This document shows positions 24,659 to 32,661 of a stretch of DNA of 46,593 bases, one piece after another. The notes beneath the pieces were generated by a model, which did not search any database, was not told the DNA's origin, and worked only from the letters and a program-made list of their open reading frames with translations. Every line of letters starts with the position of its first letter. Positions within the stretch are counted from its first letter, which is position 1. This stretch comes from Chloroflexota bacterium (GTDB taxonomy: Bacteria > Chloroflexota > Dormibacteria > Dormibacterales > Dormibacteraceae): positions 1 to 46,593 of the forward strand of contig VBDR01000057.1 in the NCBI GenBank assembly GCA_005882135.1. Reading direction: 5' to 3'. The position numbers and the translations under genes were made by a program.

Positions 24659-25603
24659 GTGAGCCGGGGAACGCTGGTCTATGCAGCGCAGCGGCTGGTG
24701 CTCATCACAGTGACCGCTGTCGTCGTGTCTTCCATCGTTTTCATCGGGATCCACCAGCTGCCGGGCAACGCGCTTGCCAGCGAGCGCCGCAACAACCCGG
24801 CGACCGAAGCGGCGCTGCTCCATCACTACAACCTCGACCTTCCGTGGCCGCAGCAGTACGTGCTCTGGGTTCAGGGCCTGGCGCATGGCGACATGGGAGA
24901 GTCCCTGGTCAACATGGGCGTGCAGATCACCCCCTTGCTGCTGCGGGAGGCCAGGGTGAGCGTGACGCTCGGGCTGGCCGCGGTCCTGATCACGATTGGC
25001 GTCGGCTTGACACTCGGAACCATCGCGGCGATCAGGCAGAACACATGGGTCGACTACGTCGCCTCGACCTCGGCAGTGGTCGGCTACAGCGTGCCCAGCT
25101 TTGTCTGGGCGTTTCTGTTGATACTGCTCACCGTCTCCGGCTTCTATGCGTGGACAGGTGGTCTTGTCTATGAAAACATCGGCTGGGGCAAGATCGAGCA
25201 GATCCCCGTCCCGGCGCTGGCACTGGGCCTGCCGTACGCGGCCATCGTCGCCAGACTTACGCGTGCCAGCATGCTGGAGGTGATCCGCCAGGACTATGTC
25301 CGCACGGCATGGGCTAAGGGGCTGAAGGCGCGAGTCGTGATCCTTCGCCACTCTCTGCGCAACGCCCTGATACCCGTGATCAGCATCCTGGGCCCACTCG
25401 TCACCGGCATCATCACGGGCTCGGTGGTGATCGAGTACATATTCGGCATCCCGGGACTCGGCCAGGAGTTCGTATCCAGCATCCTGAGTCGGGACTACAA
25501 CATTGTGATTGGCGTCTTCACGTTTTACGCCGTCCTTATCGGCCTCGCCAACCTTGCGGTTGACCTCATCTATCCGGTGCTTGATCCAAGGATTCGTTAC
25601 TGA
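24659..25603 (+). CDS. Peptide ABC transporter permease, DppB/OppB type
   Basis: A 314-residue inner-membrane permease that forms half of the translocation pore of a peptide importer. It has the N-terminal anchor typical of DppB (LVYAAQRLVLITVTAVVVSS, then IHQLPGNAL), about six spans, and the EAA loop YVRTAWAKGLKARVVILRHS that contacts the ATPases. GSVVIEYIFGIPGLGQEFV and the C-terminal YPVLDPRIRY are family hallmarks. The start is GTG 24659. Its TGA overlaps the ATG of the next permease by 1 base. Confidence 0.95.
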   Translation: MSRGTLVYAAQRLVLITVTAVVVSSIVFIGIHQLPGNALASERRNNPATEAALLHHYNLDLPWPQQYVLWVQGLAHGDMGESLVNMGVQITPLLLREARVSVTLGLAAVLITIGVGLTLGTIAAIRQNTWVDYVASTSAVVGYSVPSFVWAFLLILLTVSGFYAWTGGLVYENIGWGKIEQIPVPALALGLPYAAIVARLTRASMLEVIRQDYVRTAWAKGLKARVVILRHSLRNALIPVISILGPLVTGIITGSVVIEYIFGIPGLGQEFVSSILSRDYNIVIGVFTFYAVLIGLANLAVDLIYPVLDPRIRY

Positions 25604-26508
25604 TGGCAGCAGTTCCTTCAACCGTCGAAGCTTCTCAGGAGTTCCTTATCAGCGAGCTGCCGGAGCAGAGCTCGCTCGGACAGGATGCCTGGCGCCGGCT
25701 CAAACGGAACCGACTCGCCGTCGTCGGCCTGGTCATCATCGCAATCTTTTTTGTGACGGCGCTCATATCCATCGTATGGACGCCCTACCCGACCTGGCGG
25801 CAAGCCCTCGGCACGACGTATGCGGGCCCTTCTCTCCTGCATCCCCTTGGCCTCGACGACTACGGCCGCGACATCCTGAGCCGGGTCATGGGAGGAGCTG
25901 CCATCGCGCTTGGCGTGGGTGTCGGCGCGAGCTTCCTTGCATCCCTGACCGGCATCATTCTCGGGATGCTCGCCGGCTTCTTCAAAGGCAAGGTCGACGC
26001 GCTCATCTCGCTGACCATCAATATCTTTTACGGCGTTCCCGACCTGCTCGTCGCCCTGATCCTGGTGGTGCTCATAGGGCGCGGCCTCTTCAACATCATC
26101 CTGGCGATCGCCCTCACTGGCTGGCTTGGGATGGCGCGCCTGGTGCGCGGCCAGACGCTGAGCATTCGAGAAAGGGAATATGTCGAGGCCGCCCGCACGA
26201 TCGGCACCCCCAACCTGATGATCCTTTCGCGCCACATCCTGCCGAACGCCCTCGGGCCGATCATCGTCCAGGCCACCTACCTCGTCCCGGCCGCGATCAT
26301 CTTCGAGGCGTTCCTGAGCCTTCTCGGCCTCGGCATCCCGCCGCCGTCGCCGAGCTGGGGCCGCATGGCGAGCGAAGGTTACAAGGCGCTGCAGATCGCC
26401 CCCCACATCGTGCTCGCGCCCTGCGCCGCGCTGTCGCTGACGGTCCTCGCCTTCAACTGGTTGGGCGATGGGCTCCGCGATGCAATCGACCCACGCATGA
26501 GGCGTTAG
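25603..26508 (+). CDS. Peptide ABC transporter permease, DppC/OppC type
   Basis: A 301-residue partner permease. The N-terminal cytoplasmic segment (QDAWRRLKRNRLAVVGLVII) is the OppC_N feature, followed by LGLDDYGRDILSRVMGGA, which is diagnostic for DppC/OppC. The EAA loop is EYVEAARTIGTPNLMILSRH, followed by a loop with PPSPSWGRMASEG. It ends at FNWLGDGLRDAIDPRMRR as in other family members. ATG 25603 shares one base with the DppB stop, indicating coupling. Confidence 0.95.
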   Translation: MAAVPSTVEASQEFLISELPEQSSLGQDAWRRLKRNRLAVVGLVIIAIFFVTALISIVWTPYPTWRQALGTTYAGPSLLHPLGLDDYGRDILSRVMGGAAIALGVGVGASFLASLTGIILGMLAGFFKGKVDALISLTINIFYGVPDLLVALILVVLIGRGLFNIILAIALTGWLGMARLVRGQTLSIREREYVEAARTIGTPNLMILSRHILPNALGPIIVQATYLVPAAIIFEAFLSLLGLGIPPPSPSWGRMASEGYKALQIAPHIVLAPCAALSLTVLAFNWLGDGLRDAIDPRMRR

Positions 26509-26523
26509 GGAGAGTGTCCTAGC

Positions 26524-27516
26524 CTGGCCGCGCTCCTGCGTATTCAGGACCTGCACGTCCAGTTTCCGACGTCTGCCGGGCTGGTGCGGGCGGTGGACGG
26601 AATCAGCTTCGACGTCGACCGCGGCGAGATCGTGGGCGTCGTCGGGGAGTCCGGTTCAGGCAAGACCATGACGGCGCTCTCCCTCTTGCGCCTCGTGCCC
26701 GAGCCGGGAAAGATCACCGGCCGGATCCTTTACGGCGAGAACGATGTGCTCGAGATGACTGACGACGAGATCCGGGAGTTCCGCGGCAACGAGGTGGCGA
26801 TGATCTTCCAGGACCCCATGACCTCGATGAACCCGGTGCTTCGTGTCGGGTTTCAGATCGAGGAGGCGATGGCGGCTCACAGGCGTTTCACCGGCCAGCA
26901 AGCCCGCGATCGGGTGGTGCCGATGCTGCAGCGCGTGCGGATCCCGGCCGCCAAGGAGCGCATCAAAGACTTCCCGCATCAGTTCTCCGGGGGCATGCGG
27001 CAGCGCGCGATGATCGCGATGGGGGTCTCCAACGAACCCTCGCTGCTCATCGCGGACGAGCCGACCACCGCGCTCGACGTGACGGTCCAGGCGTCGATCA
27101 TCGAGCTGTTGCGCGATATCAGCCGTGAGCTCCGCGCTGCGGTGATCCTGATCACCCACAACATGGCGCTGGTGGCGAGCCTGTGCAACCGGGTCATCGT
27201 CATGTACGCCGGCAGGATCGTCGAGCAAGGCCCGACGCGCGCCATCTTCAAGAATCCGCAGCACCCTTACACGTGGTCGCTCCTGCGGTCGATGCCCCGG
27301 ATGGACGAGGTCGGCAAGGAGCGGCTGGTGTCCATCAGAGGCGTCCCGCCTGACCTGGGCAAGCTTCCGACCGGCTGCAAGTTCCATCCTCGCTGTCGGT
27401 TCAAGGTCGATCGGTGCCTCACCGAGGAGCCGCCGCTGGCCGAGGTGGATCCCGAGCAGCTGGCACGCTGCTGGGTGCTGATGAAGAACGTCCCGAACCC
27501 TGAAATGCAGAGTTGA
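26524..27516 (+). CDS. Peptide ABC transporter ATP-binding protein, DppD/OppD type (probable CTG start)
   Basis: An ATPase subunit of about 330 residues. Walker A GESGSGKT, the Q-loop [11 protein letters not shown], signature QFSGGMRQR and Walker [13 protein letters not shown] are intact; the C-terminal oligopeptide domain has [14 protein letters not shown]. The first standard in-frame start is GTG 26584, but that would delete strand 1 ([13 protein letters not shown]), which is conserved and encoded upstream. No ATG, GTG or TTG occurs between the in-frame stop at 26506 and 26584. CTG 26524, 9 nt after GGGAGAG, restores a full-length protein and is my preferred start. The end overlaps dppF by 1 base. 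Confidence 0.9.
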   Translation: MAALLRIQDLHVQFPTSAGLVRAVDGISFDVDRGEIVGVVGESGSGKTMTALSLLRLVPEPGKITGRILYGENDVLEMTDDEIREFRGNEVAMIFQDPMTSMNPVLRVGFQIEEAMAAHRRFTGQQARDRVVPMLQRVRIPAAKERIKDFPHQFSGGMRQRAMIAMGVSNEPSLLIADEPTTALDVTVQASIIELLRDISRELRAAVILITHNMALVASLCNRVIVMYAGRIVEQGPTRAIFKNPQHPYTWSLLRSMPRMDEVGKERLVSIRGVPPDLGKLPTGCKFHPRCRFKVDRCLTEEPPLAEVDPEQLARCWVLMKNVPNPEMQS

Positions 27517-28526
27517 TGCAGCAGTCCGCGGTGACGCCGGCGACCGATCCGACGATCAAGTCGCCGCTGCTGCGGGTGGAGAACGTGGTCAAGCACTTTC
27601 CGACGGGCGGGGCATTCGGGCGCGCTGTGGTACACGCGGTGGACGATGTGAGCCTGGCGATCCAGCAAGGCGAGACCCTCGGGCTCGTCGGCGAGTCAGG
27701 TTGCGGTAAGTCGACTCTCGGTCGGGTGATCGTCCAGCTGCAGCCGGCGACCTCAGGGCATATTTACTTCAAGGACACCGATCTGACCAAGCTGCGGGGC
27801 GAAAAGCTTCGGCGCATGCGGCAGCAGGTCCAGATGATCTTCCAGGACCCGTACGCATCGTTGAACCCGCGGATGACGGTCGGCGACATAGTTTCCGAAC
27901 CGCTCCGAAATTTCAGGGTTGCGCGGGGACGCAAGGCCGAGCAGAAGGTGCAGGAGGTGATGCGGGTGGTCGGGCTCAATCCCGGCTTTGTGAACCGCTA
28001 TCCTCACGAGTTCTCGGGCGGCCAGCGCCAACGCATCGGAATTGCGCGAGCCCTGGTGCTAAACCCGACCTTTATGGTCGCGGACGAGCCGGTGTCCGCC
28101 CTTGACGTTTCGATCCAAGCCCAGATCGTCAACCTGATGGAAGACCTACAAACGCAGTTCAACCTGACGTACCTTTTCATCGCGCACGAGCTGGCTGTGG
28201 TGCGTCACATCAGCGATCGGATCGCAGTGATGTACCTCGGCAAGATCGTCGAGATCGGGCCGAGCGACGCGATTCGAGACCGGCCCCTGCACCCCTACAC
28301 CAAGGTGCTGGAGAGCTCGGTGCCGGTCCCGGATCCCGACCTCGAAGCCGCCCGGAAACCAATCCTCCTGAAGGGCGAGATACCTTCCCCGGTCAATCCG
28401 CCGCCGGCCTGCCGGTTCCACACGCGCTGCCCGATCGCACAGAAGATCTGCTCCGAGGTGGAGCCACCGCTGGAGATGAAGGAAAGCGGCCGCTTCGCCG
28501 CCTGCCACTTCGCAGGCCAGCTCTAG
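27516..28526 (+). CDS. Peptide ABC transporter ATP-binding protein, DppF/OppF type
   Basis: A 336-residue second ATPase of the importer; DppD/DppF heterodimers power uptake. Walker [10 protein letters not shown]-loop [19 protein letters not shown], signature [16 protein letters not shown], Walker [13 protein letters not shown] and the switch His in FIAHELAVV are present, with the C-terminal Cys-rich tail [19 protein letters not shown] 27516 overlaps the DppD stop. The last codons and stop are repeated in a 33-bp direct duplication just downstream. Confidence 0.95.
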   Translation: MQQSAVTPATDPTIKSPLLRVENVVKHFPTGGAFGRAVVHAVDDVSLAIQQGETLGLVGESGCGKSTLGRVIVQLQPATSGHIYFKDTDLTKLRGEKLRRMRQQVQMIFQDPYASLNPRMTVGDIVSEPLRNFRVARGRKAEQKVQEVMRVVGLNPGFVNRYPHEFSGGQRQRIGIARALVLNPTFMVADEPVSALDVSIQAQIVNLMEDLQTQFNLTYLFIAHELAVVRHISDRIAVMYLGKIVEIGPSDAIRDRPLHPYTKVLESSVPVPDPDLEAARKPILLKGEIPSPVNPPPACRFHTRCPIAQKICSEVEPPLEMKESGRFAACHFAGQL

Positions 28527-28574
28527 ATCCCCTCTCCCTGGCACTTCGCAGGCCAGCTCTAGATCCCCTCTCCC
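28506..28574. repeat. 33-bp tandem duplication covering the 3' end of dppF
   Basis: Positions 28506-28538 and 28542-28574 are identical direct copies (period 36) containing the last codons and TAG of dppF plus the first arm of the adjacent hairpin repeat. It looks like slippage or recombination at the palindrome during or after its insertion. Confidence 0.9.
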
Positions 28575-28606
28575 CTCAGGGGAGAGGGTCAGGGAGAGGG
28601 GCGTGG
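28564..28606. repeat. Dispersed GC-rich hairpin repeat, copy 3
   Basis: CCCTCTCCCC-TCA-GGGGAGAGGG with the tail TCAGGGAGAGGGGCGTGG, between the converging ends of dppF and binding protein 3. A degenerate partial copy (CCTCCCCCAGGTGAGAGGGG) lies at about 28619-28640. Confidence 0.8.
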
Positions 28607-28644
28607 ACTGGTTTTTCCCTCCCCCAGGTGAGAGGGGCGTGAGA

Positions 28645-30381
28645 CTAGTGCGCGGTCAGCTGGATCTGATCCCAGTAGTAGTCGAACATGTTGTTGGAGC
28701 CGGCGCCCAGCACGTAGGGCTTGAATAGAAACGCGTCCACCGTATAGAAGAGCGGGATGTAGACGACGTCGTTGATCAGCTGCCGGCTGAGCGACTTGTA
28801 GTCGAGAATCGCCGCCGTCACCGGCTCCCCGTCCGCCCTGGCCAGCAGCTGGTCATAGGCGCGGGTCGCATAGCCGCTGGAACAGCTCGCATCCGGACAC
28901 CCGGCGACGCTGCCCCACAGGTTGTCGAACCAGTCCTGCGGATGGTTGTAATCGGCTGCCCAACCATCCCGCGACAGCACATACAAGCCCTTCAACCGCT
29001 CGGTGATGAATCGCGTGTGCGGTACGGCCTGCAGCTTCACGGTCACCCCAAGGTTCGTCAGCCACTGCGACTGCAGAAACTTCGCCACCGGCTCGTTGAA
29101 AGCATTTTCCGGATCGTATGTGTAGGTGAGGTCTTTGCTCTTGCCGCCGTTGGGATCAGCGGCCAGCAGAAGGGTCCTCGCCCTCACGGGGTCGAAGGCC
29201 GCCAGCGGGTCGGAGTTGTCACCGAGGTAACCCAACAGTCCCTTGGGGATCACCCCGCCGGTGGCCGGGACGCAAGTGACGTCGGAGCAGACGTCCTTGG
29301 CCAGCTTGGCCCGATCGACCGACAGGGCAAACGCAAGCCGCCGGTCGTGCGAAGCCTTGCCCTGGTCGAGCGTGAACGGCCCGCCCACCGGCCGCGTGGC
29401 GTCGGCAACCATGTTGAAGCTCACGAAGTAGGTCTTGTTCGTCACCTCGAGGAGCACCTGTGCCTTCTCGGCGGGCTTCGCCTGGATGCCCGCGACATCG
29501 GTCGCGGGCGGCGGATATCCGCCATAGCCGAAGATGTCAAAGGAGCCCTGCCGGTATTTCGCCATCGCGGCCGCGGCATCGGTCACGACCTCGATGTGGA
29601 CCTTGCTCAGGGTCGGCTTCGGCCGTCCCCACCAGCTCGGAATCGCAACGAAGTCGAGCGACTGGTTGGCGGCGCGCGCGGACATCTTGAAGGCGCCGGT
29701 GCCGACAAGGGTCTCCGGCTTGCTCCACCAACCGTCGAAGTTGGTTTTGACGACCTGCCGATCCACGATCATGCCGGCAGCCGAAGGCTGCGCGATCGCC
29801 GACTCGAACCAGCCCGCCGCGCTCGTCAACTTTGCGATTACGGTGGTGTCGTCCGGCGCGCTCAAGCCGCTCATGGTGACCGCCGGGTCGTTCTTCTCGA
29901 GCAGGGCTTGCAGCGCCGCGCCCGCGGCTTGGTTGGTGGCGACGTGGTCGTAGCCGGCGATCGCGGACAGGTTCGTGGCGAATGGTCCCTGCATCGCGGT
30001 CGCGCGGTTCCACGAATAGAGCACGTCCTTCGAGGTGACTGGGTCCCCATTGGAGAAAGTCACGTCGGGGCGCAGCTTGAAGGTGTAGGTCAGGCCGTCG
30101 GGGGAGATGGTGGGCACGCTTGCCGCGATATCGGGGACGACGTTCGTGTTGCCGTCGAACTTGAGCAGGCCGTCGAAGACGTTGTGGGCGAGCTCGGCTT
30201 CGGTTTCGCTGTCGATCATCGCCGGATCCAGGGTGCTGACGTCGTGCTGGATCGGAAAACGGAGCGTCTGATCGCTCGCGAGACTCGTGGGGGTGGCGTT
30301 GCCCACAGGCCCGTTCGAACACGCCAGGAAGGTCAGGCAAATGAGCGCGGCCAACAGCGGCGACCGGCTCGTGGGTAGCAT
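28645..30381 (-). CDS. Peptide/solute-binding lipoprotein (SBP family 5), paralogue 3
   Basis: A 578-residue receptor transcribed toward the Dpp genes from the opposite strand. ATG 30381 gives a lipoprotein signal, RSPLLAALICLTFLAC. Family motifs are DQTLRFPIQHDVSTLDPAMI, VFDGLLKFDGNTNVV, YTFKLRPDVTFSNGDPVTSKD and ADYNHPQDWFDNLWGSV. It is clearly paralogous to the receptors at 20991 and 22871. The start lies only 9 bp from the divergent molybdoenzyme start, so its promoter must lie within that gene's 5' end; TACGCT 12 nt upstream is a candidate leaderless -10. The frame stays open further upstream, but that part is a shadow. Confidence 0.92.
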   Translation of the reverse strand: MLPTSRSPLLAALICLTFLACSNGPVGNATPTSLASDQTLRFPIQHDVSTLDPAMIDSETEAELAHNVFDGLLKFDGNTNVVPDIAASVPTISPDGLTYTFKLRPDVTFSNGDPVTSKDVLYSWNRATAMQGPFATNLSAIAGYDHVATNQAAGAALQALLEKNDPAVTMSGLSAPDDTTVIAKLTSAAGWFESAIAQPSAAGMIVDRQVVKTNFDGWWSKPETLVGTGAFKMSARAANQSLDFVAIPSWWGRPKPTLSKVHIEVVTDAAAAMAKYRQGSFDIFGYGGYPPPATDVAGIQAKPAEKAQVLLEVTNKTYFVSFNMVADATRPVGGPFTLDQGKASHDRRLAFALSVDRAKLAKDVCSDVTCVPATGGVIPKGLLGYLGDNSDPLAAFDPVRARTLLLAADPNGGKSKDLTYTYDPENAFNEPVAKFLQSQWLTNLGVTVKLQAVPHTRFITERLKGLYVLSRDGWAADYNHPQDWFDNLWGSVAGCPDASCSSGYATRAYDQLLARADGEPVTAAILDYKSLSRQLINDVVYIPLFYTVDAFLFKPYVLGAGSNNMFDYYWDQIQLTAH

Positions 30382-30390
30382 CTTCGGTTG

Positions 30391-32661
30391 ATGAGCGTAC
30401 CCGCCAGGGGTAGCCGCCGGCAGGAAGGGCGCGAAAAGGTCACCGGGGCGACCCGCTTCACCGCGGACCTCGAGCACGCGGGCCTCCTTCATGTCCATCT
30501 GGTGCTTGCCCACACGGCCAGCGCGCGCATCCGCGGCATCGAGACAGGCCGCGCTCGCTCGTCGCCCGGCGTCGTCGATGTGGTCACGGCGCGCGACCTG
30601 CCCGAGCTGGACAGCGCGGGCCCGGATCTGCCGCTGGCCCTGGAGCGCGTGTTTTACGTCGGCCAGCCGGTGGTCGCGGTCGTGGCCGAGACCGAAGCGG
30701 CGGCGGCGGACGCAGCCCTGCTGGTCGAGGTCGATTACGAGGACGCGCCGCCGGTCGTCGATGCCTCGCTCGCGATGACCGACCAATCACCGCTCGTGCT
30801 CGGAGAACACGAGGCGGCCGACGACGAGGACGCTTCGATTCACGGCGCCTCGGCGGCGGCTGACGATGCGCCAGAGGAGCGTCCGCGCAACGTCACCGGC
30901 GTGGCCCACCTCAGGCGCGGCGACGCAGAGCGCGCACTGGAGCAGGCCGACGTCGTGATCAGAGAGACCTACCGGTTTGCGGGCGCGCATCACTCTTTCA
31001 TGGAGCCGCATGTCGCGGTCGTGCGTCCCGAGCCCGACGGCGGGCTCACCATCTGGTCCTCCACGCAGGGACCTTTCGTCATCCGCGACAGCGTGGCCGC
31101 GCTCGTCGATCTGCCGCCGCACAAGGTGCGCGTTGTCCCGATGGCGGTCGGCGGCGGCTTCGGCGGCAAGATCGAGCTCCTCGAGCCGCTGCTGGCGCTG
31201 CTCGCCCTTCGACTGCGCCGGCCGGTTCGACTGTCGCTGGTGCGATCCCACGAGTTCGTGGTCGGGCATCCGGCTCCGGCGGCCCAGTTCGCGCTCGAGC
31301 TGGGCGCGCGCCAGGATGGGACGCTGGTCGCCCTCCGCGCCCGGTACCACTACGACAACGGCGCGACGGCGGGCTGGCACGCGGGGCTGACCGCAAACTT
31401 CCTGGGCGGGACCTATCGCATTCCAAGCTTCGACATCCGCGGCCTCGAGGTGGCGACCAACAAGACGCCCGCCGACGCGTACCGCGCGCCCGGCGCGACG
31501 CAGGCCTATTTCGCCCTCGAGTCGGCGATCGACGAGCTGGCCGTCAGGCTGCAGATCGACCCCATCGAGCTGCGGCTGCGCAACGTCTCCCATGAAGGCG
31601 ACCTGGCGGCTGACGGCAGCCGCTGGCCGCAGATCGCGTCGGTCGAGGTGCTGGAGGAGGCGAAGCGGCATCCGCTGTACACCACGCCACTTGGTCCGGA
31701 CGAGGCCATCGGCATCGCCCTCGGCGCCTGGGGCGGCGCGCGGACGCCGTCGGCGGCAGGGTGCCGCGTCGAGCCTGACGGCACCGTGGCCGTGACGGTG
31801 GGCTCGCCCGACATCAGCGGCACCGCCACCGGCCTGGCCCTGATCGCCGCCGAGGCGTTCGGGGTCGAGCCCGAGCGGGTGAGGGTCGACGTCGCCGACA
31901 CCGTGAACGCGCCCTTCGGCGCGACCTCGAGCGGCAGCCAGGTCACGTACAGCCTCGGCGGGGCCGTGTACGAGGCAGCCCAGGAGGCGCGCCGGCAGCT
32001 GCTCGAGATCGCCACCGAGGAGCTCGAGGCGGCGCCCGAGGACCTCGACATCGTCGACGGGCGGGTCGCCGTCAAGGGCGCCCCGAACCGGTCGGTCGAG
32101 ATCACGCACCTGGTCAAGCTGAGCACGGATTTCATGGGCCGCTACAAGCCGATCCAGGCCAGCGGCCGGTCGGCCGTGCAGGAAGCCTCGCCGATGTTCA
32201 CCGTGCACATCGCGCGGGTCCGCTTCGACCCCGAGACCGGCGCCTACCACCTCACCGGCCACGCGGCGATCCAGGACGTCGGCCACGCCATCAACCCGCC
32301 CGAGATCGAGGGCCAGATCCACGGCGGCGCCACCCAGGCGCTCGGGCGCGCCCTGGGGGAGCAGCTCGTCTACGACGGCGACGGCCAGCTGCGCACCGGC
32401 TCCTTCCTCGACTACGAGGTGCCCGCCGCCGACCAGATCCCGAACATCGACGTCAAGCTCATCGAGATGCCGTCGCCAGTTGGACCGCTGGGCGCCAAAG
32501 GAGTCGGCGAGCCGCCCGCAATCCCCGCCACCGCTGCGCTTGCCAACGCCGTCTCCCGCGCAGCGGGCGTGCGAGTGCGATCGGTCCCCATCGATCGCTC
32601 GCTGCTGGCCGGACCCCACCGCCCGAATGACGGGGAAGGGGCTCCCAAAAACGGACGGTAG
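30391..32661 (+). CDS. Xanthine dehydrogenase/CO dehydrogenase-family molybdopterin-binding subunit
   Basis: A 756-residue large subunit of a molybdenum hydroxylase, which oxidises aldehydes, N-heterocycles or related substrates using water. Family features in order are the N-terminal a/b domain (KVTGATRFTADLEHAGLLH, YVGQPVVAVVAET), HSFMEPHVAVV, the cofactor motif AVGGGFGGK, AYRAPGATQAYFALESAIDE, GATSSGSQVTY and the catalytic-Glu segment LGAKGVGEPPAIPA. The active-site loop is not the AYXCSFR of true form I CO dehydrogenase, so CO oxidation is unlikely. Unusually, no FAD (CoxM-like) or 2Fe-2S (CoxS-like) subunit gene lies alongside. The start is ATG 30391 with TAGCAT 9 nt upstream. Confidence 0.9.
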   Translation: MSVPARGSRRQEGREKVTGATRFTADLEHAGLLHVHLVLAHTASARIRGIETGRARSSPGVVDVVTARDLPELDSAGPDLPLALERVFYVGQPVVAVVAETEAAAADAALLVEVDYEDAPPVVDASLAMTDQSPLVLGEHEAADDEDASIHGASAAADDAPEERPRNVTGVAHLRRGDAERALEQADVVIRETYRFAGAHHSFMEPHVAVVRPEPDGGLTIWSSTQGPFVIRDSVAALVDLPPHKVRVVPMAVGGGFGGKIELLEPLLALLALRLRRPVRLSLVRSHEFVVGHPAPAAQFALELGARQDGTLVALRARYHYDNGATAGWHAGLTANFLGGTYRIPSFDIRGLEVATNKTPADAYRAPGATQAYFALESAIDELAVRLQIDPIELRLRNVSHEGDLAADGSRWPQIASVEVLEEAKRHPLYTTPLGPDEAIGIALGAWGGARTPSAAGCRVEPDGTVAVTVGSPDISGTATGLALIAAEAFGVEPERVRVDVADTVNAPFGATSSGSQVTYSLGGAVYEAAQEARRQLLEIATEELEAAPEDLDIVDGRVAVKGAPNRSVEITHLVKLSTDFMGRYKPIQASGRSAVQEASPMFTVHIARVRFDPETGAYHLTGHAAIQDVGHAINPPEIEGQIHGGATQALGRALGEQLVYDGDGQLRTGSFLDYEVPAADQIPNIDVKLIEMPSPVGPLGAKGVGEPPAIPATAALANAVSRAAGVRVRSVPIDRSLLAGPHRPNDGEGAPKNGR

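Noticed and set aside
24152-26556. Long minus-strand frames over the dppB and dppC genes
   Set aside because: They lie opposite clear permease genes with all family motifs and read as Arg/Asp/His-rich noise.
30787-32619. 610-codon minus-strand frame over the molybdoenzyme gene
   Set aside because: Shadow of the plus-strand gene; no recognisable domain, no start context.
30391-32661. Form I CO dehydrogenase large subunit (coxL)
   Set aside because: The diagnostic AYXCSFR active-site loop is absent (AYRAPGATQ instead) and coxM/coxS are not adjacent.
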